A stretch of 16,362 nucleotides of DNA from Chloroflexota bacterium (GTDB lineage Bacteria; Chloroflexota; Dehalococcoidia; Tepidiformales; Tepidiformaceae), in NCBI GenBank assembly GCA_021823905.1, contig JAKALX010000026.1, positions 1 to 16,362 on the forward strand, written 5' to 3'. Position 1 is the stretch's first letter; each line of letters begins with the position of its first letter. Positions 7,595 through 13,769 of the stretch are shown here, one piece after another. The notes under the pieces are model-generated. The model worked only from the letters and a program-made list of their open reading frames with translations, had not been told where the DNA came from and did no database searches. The translations under genes and the position numbers were made by a program.

Positions 7595-7987
7595 CTACAG
7601 CCAGAGCAGTGATCCGCCACGCCCGTCCCACCAAAAGATCGCAGCCTGCCGGAAGCGCCTGGCAATCGCGGCTGCTTGCTCCCGTGAGATCCCAAAGACG
7701 GCGAACGAAGGCTCGTCGTGCGTCCACGCGGCATCGTGCCCATTCGCCAGCGCATAACGGAAACCACGGCCTTGGAGCTCAATTTCGAGCATCGCGTTGC
7801 TCGCCTCGTTGATCGTGTCCGGCGACCGCTCGCCACCCGGGTTGTAGCCCGTGATCATGGCGAACGCTTCCTCACAAGTGTCGGACGGCGCGTCGCCCAC
7901 GCGGAACCGCCGTGGCCCGTCCTCGAACCACACCTCGTAGATCGCGTTTTCGTACGTGTCTCGCAGCCGTTCGCGCACGTCGTCCAT
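7595..7987 (-). CDS. DUF3293 domain-containing protein
   Basis: A 130-residue soluble protein of the DUF3293 family, which has no known function. The order of conserved pieces fits: LRDTYENAIYEVWF near the N-terminus, FAMITGYNPGG (the family's ITAxNP-like motif), then NAMLEIELQGRGFRYALANG, EPSFAVFGIS and a final QAAIFWWDG. A TTG at 7996 is in frame, but it overlaps a -10-like GATACT (8001-7996). I therefore prefer the ATG at 7987, 8 nt after that hexamer. The gene is divergent from the RDD gene, 50 nt away, and converges on the catabolic operon. It is probably a single-gene transcript. Confidence 0.85.
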   Translation of the reverse strand: MDDVRERLRDTYENAIYEVWFEDGPRRFRVGDAPSDTCEEAFAMITGYNPGGERSPDTINEASNAMLEIELQGRGFRYALANGHDAAWTHDEPSFAVFGISREQAAAIARRFRQAAIFWWDGRGGSLLWL

Positions 7988-7995
7988 TCGTTCCA

Positions 7996-8030
7996 AGTAT
8001 CACGCAGGACGTTGACAGCCGCCGTAGGAT
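7996..8030. promoter_or_regulatory. Back-to-back leaderless promoters between the DUF3293 and RDD genes
   Basis: On the plus strand TAGGAT (8025-8030) lies 7 nt before the RDD ATG at 8038. On the minus strand GATACT (8001-7996) lies 8 nt before the DUF3293 ATG at 7987. A perfect TTGACA at 8012-8017 sits between them, but it is only 7 nt from TAGGAT, too close to serve as its -35. Neither gene has a Shine-Dalgarno site, consistent with leaderless transcripts. Confidence 0.45.
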
Positions 8031-8037
8031 CCGTGTC

Positions 8038-8646
8038 ATGGAGCGGCGCGAGCGCGAGGTTCGGCGGCACGACCCGGCGGAAGACCGTGCCGTGGCGCTG
8101 ATGCACCAGCTAGAGTCGCTCCACACGGAGGCGCCGAAGCTCGCCGAGCCGATGGAGCGGCTGGTGGCCCGGTTGATCGATCTCGGAGTCGAGTTGGCGG
8201 CCCTGGTCGCAACCGGTTTCGTCGCCGGGATCTCGCTTGCGATCGCCGGCCAGGGCGTGGAGTTTGGGGTGAACGCACCTGTCGATCCTGTCCGCAGCAT
8301 CGTCGGTGGTCTCGCTTTGCTCATCTTCGCGGGGATGTGCCTCGGCTACGAGCTCGGGATCCTCGGGCCGACTATCGGCAGGCGAGTCATCCGGCTGACA
8401 ATCGCCGGCCAGGATGGGAACCCGGCATCGCGCCGCCAGCTCGCCAGGCGCACGCTCGTCTGGCTGGTACCCGCGCTCATCGCCGCGGTGTTCTGGGACA
8501 TCTCGTTCCCGCACCCGATCTCGGTAGTCCCTTACTTTGTCGTTCTTGGAATCGGGGCGTCGCTGTTCGTCTCCATGGCTCGCGATGACGCAAAGCGCGG
8601 CTGGCACGACCATCTCGCCGGCACGCTGGTAGTGACGCCGAGGTAG
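8038..8646 (+). CDS. RDD family membrane protein
   Basis: A 202-residue protein with a charged cytoplasmic N-terminus (about 1-40) and three to four hydrophobic segments. LVARLIDLGVELAALVA carries the Arg...Asp of the first RDD helix. GPTIGRRVIRLTIAGQDGNP followed by SRRQLARR is the characteristic GQTLGKRLLGI-like loop. The C-terminal DDAKRGWHDHLAGTLVV matches the family's HDxxAGTxVV end. RDD proteins are mostly uncharacterised; some have been linked to ion transport. The ATG at 8038 is chosen because TAGGAT lies 7 nt before it, although the frame remains open upstream. Its stop codon begins a small hairpin. It is followed 33 nt later by the enoyl-CoA hydratase-like gene. Confidence 0.85.
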   Translation: MERREREVRRHDPAEDRAVALMHQLESLHTEAPKLAEPMERLVARLIDLGVELAALVATGFVAGISLAIAGQGVEFGVNAPVDPVRSIVGGLALLIFAGMCLGYELGILGPTIGRRVIRLTIAGQDGNPASRRQLARRTLVWLVPALIAAVFWDISFPHPISVVPYFVVLGIGASLFVSMARDDAKRGWHDHLAGTLVVTPR

Positions 8647-8658
8647 CGGCTCCCGCTA
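8644..8658 (+). terminator. Stop-codon hairpin after the RDD gene
   Basis: TAGCGG (8644-8649, beginning with the TAG stop) pairs perfectly with CCGCTA (8653-8658) around a 3-nt CTC loop. It is short and has no T-run; a weak terminator or chance. Confidence 0.25.
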
Positions 8659-8679
8659 ACGTCCGGCACACTCGCTTGC

Positions 8680-9486
8680 ATGGACAACCTCCTCTACGAA
8701 CGCCGCGGACCGATCGGAATCCTCACGCTCAACCGGCCCGAGCGGCTCAACGCCATCGATTACGGGATGCTGCGCGACCTCCGGGCCTTCTTCGCCGAAC
8801 GCCACCGCGACTTCGCGACCCGCCTGATCGTCGTTACCGGGGCCGGCCGCGCATTCTGCGCCGGACTCGACCTGAAGGCACACGGCAACCAGGGCCCGTG
8901 GCAGCCCGGCGCCGGGCCCGTCCAGGGCAGCTACACCTTCCAGGAAGACATCGCCGACCTGGTGGTCCAAATGCGCCGCTGCCCCCAACCGCTCATCGCT
9001 GCTGTGAACGGCGCCGCGACTGGCGGAGGGCTGTCGATCGCAATCGCCTGCGACATGCGGATTGGCACGGAGCACGCGCGCTTCGCCTGCTCGTTCCTCA
9101 ACCTCGGCGTGGGCGGCGCAGACGTCGGCAGTTCGTACCACCTGCCCAAGATCGTCGGTGCGGCACACGCGGCGGACCTGCTCTACTCGGGCCGCATCGT
9201 CGGTGCGGTCGAAGCGAAGGAGATGGGTCTGATCACGAAGATCCTCCCTGCCGACGAGATCCTGCCGGCTGCCATCGCCATCGCGGAAGGGATCGCGAAG
9301 AAAGCGAGCCCGCTCGGACTGCGCCTGACGAAAGAAGTGCTGAACGAGACGGTAGCCGGCATCTCGCTCGAAACCGCGCTCAAGCTTGAGAACCGCAACC
9401 AGATCCTCGCCGCCCAGACCGCTGACGCGAACGAAGCGATCAGCGCCTGGCACGAAAAGCGTGAGCCACAATGGCAGGACGCCTGA
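8680..9486 (+). CDS. Enoyl-CoA hydratase/isomerase family protein lacking both canonical catalytic glutamates
   Basis: A 268-residue crotonase-fold protein. CoA-binding landmarks are present: LNRPERLNAID (17-27), VTGAGRAFCAGLDLK (52-66) and the oxyanion-hole region AAVNGAATGGGLS (107-119), then ACDMRIGTEHARF. Compared with rat enoyl-CoA hydratase, Glu144 aligns with Ser119 and Glu164 with Phe139. Asp148 in GGADVGSSYHLP aligns with the third acidic residue (Asp204) of dienoyl-CoA isomerase. This loss/gain pattern is shared by a large actinobacterial-type subgroup with a GxDVGxSxLLP motif. Classic hydration of 2-enoyl-CoA is therefore doubtful, and an isomerase, thioesterase or other crotonase reaction is equally possible. 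No Shine-Dalgarno is visible; a degenerate CACACT lies 7 nt before the ATG. It converges with the DUF1614 gene 3 nt downstream. Confidence 0.88.
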   Translation: MDNLLYERRGPIGILTLNRPERLNAIDYGMLRDLRAFFAERHRDFATRLIVVTGAGRAFCAGLDLKAHGNQGPWQPGAGPVQGSYTFQEDIADLVVQMRRCPQPLIAAVNGAATGGGLSIAIACDMRIGTEHARFACSFLNLGVGGADVGSSYHLPKIVGAAHAADLLYSGRIVGAVEAKEMGLITKILPADEILPAAIAIAEGIAKKASPLGLRLTKEVLNETVAGISLETALKLENRNQILAAQTADANEAISAWHEKREPQWQDA

Positions 9487-9495
9487 CGCTCAGGC
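9481..9495. terminator. Hairpin containing both convergent stop codons
   Basis: GCCTGA (9481-9486) and TCAGGC (9490-9495) form a perfect 6-bp stem with a CGC loop. The plus-strand TGA of the hydratase-like gene and the minus-strand TGA of the DUF1614 gene are the two arms. It may serve as a minimal bidirectional end signal; the stem is short and there is no T-run. Confidence 0.3.
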
Positions 9496-10146
9496 AATAA
9501 AGGCGGCCACGAGGCCCACGAGAAACACGCCGTCGAACACCCCGGCGCCGCCGATCGCCATGACCCCTTCGCCGACCTCGCCGAGCCGTCGCAGGTTCAG
9601 CAGGTCAGCCCCGACGAGCGTCCCCATCGAGCCGGCGACGTAGGCGATCGGCGCCGCCTGCAGCGAGTCGCCGGCGTTCAGCGTGAGCAAGGTCGCCAGG
9701 ACGGCTGAAGTGAGCGGCGCGACGATCAGCGGCATCTGGATGCCGCGCCCCGGGACGGGCCGCGCGGTCGCGTGGCAAACAACGGCCACGGCCACGGTCG
9801 CGGCGACGATCTTCCAGAACGGCGCCTCGCCGAGGAGCCAGAGGCTGATGAGAACGGGAATGACCGCTCCACCAACGTTCACCGCCACGAGCTGACGTTC
9901 AACGTGCGGCGGCTGATAGTAGAGGAAGCCTCCGATTCGCCAGACCTGGCCCCGCGCAAGACCCGCCGAACGCTCCCAGAGGGGGACGTTGATCGCCGAT
10001 CCGAGCACGCTCGCCACCATCACGAACGTCACCATGCCGCGCGGAACGCCGAGTTTGACGAAGCTCGTCTGCACCGCGTCGGTGAGCACCATCAGGGCCA
10101 GCAGCGCAAACGCTGCGAACAGCACGAGGGTCACGGTTCGCGGCAC
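9490..10146 (-). CDS. DUF1614 domain-containing membrane protein
   Basis: A 218-residue (GTG at 10146) or 220-residue (TTG at 10152) integral membrane protein with about seven hydrophobic helices. The DUF1614 signature is clear: GSAINVPLWE in the first half, VAVNVGGAVIPVLISLWLL in the middle, and near the C-terminus GVMAIGGAGVFDGVFLVGLV. The latter matches the family's SIGGAGTFDGIFLTG. Function is unknown; the conserved Gly/Asp motif lies inside a membrane segment, which suggests a transport or catalytic pocket. I prefer the GTG because a -10-like TAGGCT (10158-10153) precedes it by 6 nt, the spacing seen at other leaderless starts in this window. It is divergent from the 2-hydroxyacyl-CoA lyase and ends 3 nt from the hydratase-like gene. 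Confidence 0.85.
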   Translation of the reverse strand: MPRTVTLVLFAAFALLALMVLTDAVQTSFVKLGVPRGMVTFVMVASVLGSAINVPLWERSAGLARGQVWRIGGFLYYQPPHVERQLVAVNVGGAVIPVLISLWLLGEAPFWKIVAATVAVAVVCHATARPVPGRGIQMPLIVAPLTSAVLATLLTLNAGDSLQAAPIAYVAGSMGTLVGADLLNLRRLGEVGEGVMAIGGAGVFDGVFLVGLVAAFIA

Positions 10147-10152
10147 CGGCAA

Positions 10153-10158
10153 AGCCTA
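10153..10158 (-). promoter_or_regulatory. -10 TAGGCT for the DUF1614 gene
   Basis: TAGGCT on the minus strand ends 6 nt before the GTG at 10146. The same hexamer precedes the zinc-ribbon gene at 14505-14500. No -35 is evident. Confidence 0.35.
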
Positions 10159-10202
10159 CCAGCGTCCGAGCCAATGGCCGTGTGTCCCCGGCGCGGTTCC
10201 CG

Positions 10203-10208
10203 TATGAT
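10203..10208 (+). promoter_or_regulatory. -10 TATGAT for the 2-hydroxyacyl-CoA lyase gene
   Basis: TATGAT lies 30 nt before the ATG at 10239, leaving a short leader that carries CGGAG (10226-10230). It lies after the alternative start at 10182, which argues against that longer frame. Confidence 0.5.
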
Positions 10209-10238
10209 CCGCCCACCACAACCAACGGAGCACAGCCA

Positions 10239-11894
10239 ATGGGACAGCTTTCCGGGGCGCAGATCGTCGCACGTTCGCTCAAAGACCAGGGCGTCGAGTA
10301 CATGTTCGGGATCGTCGGCATTCCGGTGATCCCCATCGCCATCGAGTCGCAGCGGGCCGGCATCAAGTTCCTCGGTTTCCGCAACGAGCAGTCCGCGAGC
10401 TACGCGGCGGCCGCTGTCGGCTATCTCACCGGCCGGCCTGGGGTCTGCCTCGGCGTCTCGGGGCCGGGCATGATCCACGGGATCGCCGGCGCCGCGAACG
10501 CCTGGTCGAACTGCTGGCCCATGCTCCTGATCGGCGGCGCGAACGATTCGTACCAGAACGGCCAGGGAGCATTCCAGGAAGCGCCCCAGGTCGAAGCCGC
10601 CCGCCCGTTCGTCAAGTACGCCGCCCGGCCGGACAGCATCAAGCGGCTGCCTTACTACGTGGAGCAGGCCGTGCGGACGTCCATCTACGGCCGCCCGGGC
10701 GCCGTCTACCTCGACCTTCCCGGCGACATCATCACCGGAACCGCCGAGGAAGAGGAGCTCCAGTTCCCGCCCCGTTGCCCCGAGCCGCCACGCACGCTCG
10801 CGCCGGAAGAGTCCGTCCAGGCGGCGATCGCGGCGCTCAAGTCGGCCGAGCGCCCGCTGGTCGTGGTCGGTAAGGGCGCCGCCTATTCCCGCGCCGAGGA
10901 CGAGGTGCGCCAGTTCCTCGAAGCGACCCAGCTCCCGTACCTCGCCTCGCCCATGGGCAAGGGCGTCATGCCCGACGACCACCCGCTCTCGATTGCGCCC
11001 GCCCGCTCGACGGCGCTCCTGAACGCCGACGTGATCCTGCTCATGGGCGCACGCCTGAACTGGATCATGCACTTCGGCCACCCGCCGCGTTTCAACGAGA
11101 AGGTGCGCATCATCCAGATGGACATCTCGGCGGAAGAGATCGGGACGAACGTGCCCACCGAGGTCGCTCTCGTGGGGGACGCGAAGGCGATCACCGGGCA
11201 GCTCAACCGCGCCCTGAAGCAGAACCCATGGCAGTATCCGTCGGAAACCACCTGGTGGACGCAGCTCCAGAAGAAGATCACCGAGAACGCGGCGACCGTT
11301 GACGAGATGATCCACGACGACTCGGTGCCAATGGGCTACTACCGCGTCCTCAGAGAAATCCGCGATCTCGCCCCCCACGACGCGATCATCCAGAACGAAG
11401 GGGCGAGCACGATGGACATCGGCCGCACCATGCTCCCGAACTTCTTCGCCCGCCATCGGCTCGACGCCGGCAGCTTCGGCACGATGGGCGTCGGGCTTGG
11501 CCAGGCGATCGCCGCCGCGGTTGTGCACCCGGAGAAGCGCGTGCTCTGCATCGAAGGCGACTCCGCCTTCGGCTTCAGCGGCATGGAAGTCGAAACCGCG
11601 GCCCGCTACGGCCTGAAGAACATCACCTTCATCATCATCAACAACAACGGCATCGGCGGCGGCCCTGACACGCTCGATCCGACCAAGGTGCCGCCGTCGG
11701 CTTACACGCCAAGCGCCCACTACGAGAAGATGGCCGAGATCTATGGCGGGAAGGGGTATTTCGTCACCCGCCCCGAGGAGCTTGCGCCAACCCTCAAAGA
11801 GGCGATAGCGCAGGACAAGCCGAGCATCGTCAACATCATGATCAGCGCCCGCAGCCAGCGGAAGCCGCAGCAGTTCAACTGGCTGACGCGGTAG
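10239..11894 (+). CDS. 2-hydroxyacyl-CoA lyase (thiamine diphosphate enzyme, oxalyl-CoA decarboxylase family)
   Basis: A 551-residue ThDP enzyme, expected to cleave 2-hydroxyacyl-CoA into formyl-CoA and an aldehyde. The ATG at 10239 has CGGAG 8 nt upstream. Residues 1-165 form the Pyr domain, with the cofactor-activating Glu50 in GFRNEQSASYAAAAVGYLTG and GVSGPGMIHGIAGAANAW (72-89). Residues 190-325 are the middle domain. The PP domain carries NEGASTMDIGRTMLPNFF and RHRLDAGSFGTMGVGLGQA, then the ThDP/Mg motif from GDSAFGFSGMEVE (440-452) to NNNG (468-471). GAFQEAPQVEA and the C-terminal RKPQQFNWLTR resemble human HACL1 more than oxalyl-CoA decarboxylase, so lyase is preferred. Oddly, the GIY-type Tyr following NNN is Gly473 here. 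The substrate may come from alpha-oxidation or a short 2-hydroxy acid. It is transcribed alone and ends at a strong hairpin. Confidence 0.88.
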   Translation: MGQLSGAQIVARSLKDQGVEYMFGIVGIPVIPIAIESQRAGIKFLGFRNEQSASYAAAAVGYLTGRPGVCLGVSGPGMIHGIAGAANAWSNCWPMLLIGGANDSYQNGQGAFQEAPQVEAARPFVKYAARPDSIKRLPYYVEQAVRTSIYGRPGAVYLDLPGDIITGTAEEEELQFPPRCPEPPRTLAPEESVQAAIAALKSAERPLVVVGKGAAYSRAEDEVRQFLEATQLPYLASPMGKGVMPDDHPLSIAPARSTALLNADVILLMGARLNWIMHFGHPPRFNEKVRIIQMDISAEEIGTNVPTEVALVGDAKAITGQLNRALKQNPWQYPSETTWWTQLQKKITENAATVDEMIHDDSVPMGYYRVLREIRDLAPHDAIIQNEGASTMDIGRTMLPNFFARHRLDAGSFGTMGVGLGQAIAAAVVHPEKRVLCIEGDSAFGFSGMEVETAARYGLKNITFIIINNNGIGGGPDTLDPTKVPPSAYTPSAHYEKMAEIYGGKGYFVTRPEELAPTLKEAIAQDKPSIVNIMISARSQRKPQQFNWLTR

Positions 11895-11906
11895 CAGCGA
11901 ACGGCA

Positions 11907-11942
11907 CGATCGAGGGCCGAGGTGTTTCCCGGCCCTCGATCG
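11907..11942. terminator. Perfect 13-bp bidirectional terminator hairpin
   Basis: CGATCGAGGGCCG (11907-11919) pairs with CGGCCCTCGATCG (11930-11942) around a 10-nt loop. It lies exactly 12 nt from the stop of the lyase on the plus strand and 12 nt from the stop of the RNase HI gene on the minus strand. It is well placed to end both convergent transcripts. There is no T-run on either side. Confidence 0.8.
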
Positions 11943-11954
11943 CCGAAGTCAACG

Positions 11955-12353
11955 TTAGCGAGCGTCCAGCGCCGCATTCGCGAGCGCGTCAGCACGGGCG
12001 TTCCGCGCCCGCGGCACGTGGCCGACCGAATACGGCCCGGCACTGTCGAGCTCTGAGAGCAGCGACTCAAAAAGCGGCCGCAAACCGGGGTTTTTCACGC
12101 GGTAGCGGCCACTCAACTGCCTGACCACAAGCTCGCTGTCCATGCGAAGGTCGATCGCCGTCGCGCCGAGTTCCCGCGCCCGGCGGACCCCGGCGATGGC
12201 GGCACGGTACTCCGCCTGGTTGTTGGTCGCGACGCCTATCCGCTCGGAGACCGCCGACAGCTCATTCCCGTCGTCGTCGCGCACACTCGCCCCAATCGCC
12301 GCCGGGCCGGGGTTCCCGCGAGAAGCGCCGTCGGCGAAGACGGTCAACCTCAT
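11955..12353 (-). CDS. rnhA: Ribonuclease HI family protein
   Basis: A 132-residue RNase HI, which degrades the RNA strand of RNA-DNA hybrids (R-loops, primer remnants) with two divalent metals. All four acidic catalytic residues are visible: Asp8 in FADGASRGNPGPAAIG, Glu48 in NNQAEYRAAI, Asp72 in MDSELVVRQL and Asp122 in NARADALAN. It resembles the short, basic-loop-less type found in Gram-positive bacteria and archaea, with YRVKNPGLRPL in place of the E. coli basic protrusion. The ATG at 12353 overlaps the TGA of the recombinase-like gene (ATGA), so it is translationally coupled as the last gene of a three-gene operon. An upstream in-frame start exists but lies within the preceding gene and encodes nonsense-like sequence. 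In mycobacteria an RNase HI domain gene is likewise adjacent to a zinc-ribbon gene. Confidence 0.93.
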   Translation of the reverse strand: MRLTVFADGASRGNPGPAAIGASVRDDDGNELSAVSERIGVATNNQAEYRAAIAGVRRARELGATAIDLRMDSELVVRQLSGRYRVKNPGLRPLFESLLSELDSAGPYSVGHVPRARNARADALANAALDAR

Positions 12354-13765
12354 GCCCGGAGAAAGAGCCGTACGTCGGTCCCGTCCACTTCCAGGCGATC
12401 GACGACCTCGCGCAGCGCCGACTGGAGCTCGCCGAACTCGAGTGCGTCCCACTCCCGGACGAGGCGTTCGCGGAGCTCCTGGAGGTGCCGCCGGCGGTCC
12501 GCCTCGGATTGCTGCGCGGCCAGGCGATCCTTCGCGGCCGCCAGGTCGGCTTCGAAGGCACGCTGTTCGCGCGCCATTCCGCCCCCGATCGTCCGCATCC
12601 GCTCGACCGTGATGATCCCGTGAGCGGCGTCGGCCACGAGCTCCTCGACCTGCCGCCGGGTCTTGCGCATCTTCCCCTCAACCCGCTCGACCTGGCTCAT
12701 GAGGTCGAGCAAGTAGGAATCAGCGTTGCCGGCACGCCGGAGCCGCGTGACCCCCGGCGAGTCCTCGGCCAACCGTTCGCGGACAACCGCTTCCAGCTCG
12801 GCCGCCCGTTGTGTGTTGTACCCGCAGGCGTTTTGGTTCGTCCGGCTCTCACACTGGTAGTAGCGATAGGCGGCGGCCCGCGCCTCGCCGTCCTTGGTCG
12901 TCCAGCGTTGGCGGCGGCTCACGCCGATCATCTTGTTGCCGCAGCGGCCACAGTAGGCGAGACCGCTGAGCAGGAACGGCACCACCGTCCGCTCGCGTGA
13001 TGCGCCTCCGTGGGCCTGCAACCGCTCCTGGACCCGGCGGAACTCCTCGGCCGAAACCAGTGGGGCGTGGCTGCCCGGCACCTTCACGCCGAAACGCGTA
13101 TACGTCCCGAGGTAGGCGCGGTTCCGCAGAAGGTCGCGGACCGTCACCATGCTCCAGCGCCCACCGCGGCGCGTCATGACGTTCTCTTCGTTCAGCCGCC
13201 CCGCGATCTTCCGGATCCCCAGGTTCTCCTGGAGGTACAGGCGGAAGATGTACTTCACGATGAGCGCTTCCTCCGGCACCAGCTCGAGCCGGTGGCGCGG
13301 TCCGACGCGATAGCCATAGGGCGGACGGCCGAGCACTTCGCCGCGCACGGCTTTGCGCCGCATCGCGCTACGCACCCGCTCCGAGACGGGCGTCCCGTCG
13401 CCGCGGTCGGCCCATGTGGTCACCAGCTCTCGCGCCGCCTCGCCGCCGGAGTGCATCGAGAGCACCTGAACACCCGAGTTCTCGATTGTCAGCAGCTTCA
13501 TGGCGGCCTGGCCGAGGTCCTTTCCAAGCGCGGTCAACCCGTCGACCACGACAACCATGAACCCCCGTCCGGGCATCTCCAGGAACTGGAGCATTTGCGC
13601 GAAACCAGGATCGCCGGCGCCTGCCTGCTCGATGTCGAGGAACGTTGCCGCTACTTCGAATCCCTGCCCGGCGCAAAAGTCGAGGAAGGCACGGTTCTGG
13701 TCGCCGACAGAGCGCTTGCTGCCGTTCCGGCGCGCTCCCTCAACGAAATATCCGACGGCCTTCAT
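12350..13765 (-). CDS. Serine-recombinase-like protein with a degenerate catalytic domain, probably domesticated
   Basis: A 471-residue protein with the layout of a large serine recombinase: resolvase-like domain (1-120), recombinase DNA-binding domain (about 141-245, with RPPYGYRV, IRKIAGRLNEENVMTRRGGR and VRDLLRNRAYLG), zinc ribbon (Cys272, Cys275, Cys305, Cys314) and a charged coiled coil (about 345-450). The N-terminus aligns without gaps to gamma-delta resolvase: MKAVGYFVEG against MRLFGYARVS. The nucleophile Ser10 is therefore Gly10 and Arg8 is Val8. The Arg45 position is Asp52, and the DRLxR motif (Arg68, Arg71) reads LTALG with Thr78 and Gly81. Strand cleavage should be impossible. 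The reading frame is otherwise intact, so the DNA/RNA-binding parts are presumably selected. It starts 4 nt after the zinc-ribbon gene and overlaps rnhA. No att sites or cargo are seen. The role is unknown, presumably nucleic-acid binding. Confidence 0.88.
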   Translation of the reverse strand: MKAVGYFVEGARRNGSKRSVGDQNRAFLDFCAGQGFEVAATFLDIEQAGAGDPGFAQMLQFLEMPGRGFMVVVVDGLTALGKDLGQAAMKLLTIENSGVQVLSMHSGGEAARELVTTWADRGDGTPVSERVRSAMRRKAVRGEVLGRPPYGYRVGPRHRLELVPEEALIVKYIFRLYLQENLGIRKIAGRLNEENVMTRRGGRWSMVTVRDLLRNRAYLGTYTRFGVKVPGSHAPLVSAEEFRRVQERLQAHGGASRERTVVPFLLSGLAYCGRCGNKMIGVSRRQRWTTKDGEARAAAYRYYQCESRTNQNACGYNTQRAAELEAVVRERLAEDSPGVTRLRRAGNADSYLLDLMSQVERVEGKMRKTRRQVEELVADAAHGIITVERMRTIGGGMAREQRAFEADLAAAKDRLAAQQSEADRRRHLQELRERLVREWDALEFGELQSALREVVDRLEVDGTDVRLFLRA

Positions 13766-13769
13766 TGGG

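Noticed and set aside
8012..8017. Perfect TTGACA as the -35 of the RDD promoter
   Set aside because: It is only 7 nt from the -10-like TAGGAT, and the hexamer 17 nt downstream of it (8035-8040) overlaps the start codon and is not -10-like.
10131..11720. A 529-codon open frame on the minus strand opposite the 2-hydroxyacyl-CoA lyase
   Set aside because: It is the antisense of a strongly conserved enzyme in GC-rich DNA; the product is Arg/Ala/Gly/Val-rich with no recognisable domain. The same applies to the 1508-2740 and 3968-5161 minus-strand frames and the 1303-2298 plus-strand frame.
5293..11894. An oxalate pathway (formyl-CoA:oxalate CoA-transferase plus oxalyl-CoA decarboxylase)
   Set aside because: The CoA-transferase and ThDP enzyme are about 3.7 kb apart in separate transcription units, and the ThDP enzyme is more HACL1-like in its GAFQE segment and C-terminus.
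12350..13765. A mobile element or integrated phage carrying the recombinase
   Set aside because: No att-like direct repeats, cargo or phage genes are visible; flanking genes are housekeeping and overlap or abut the recombinase-like gene, and its catalytic residues are missing.
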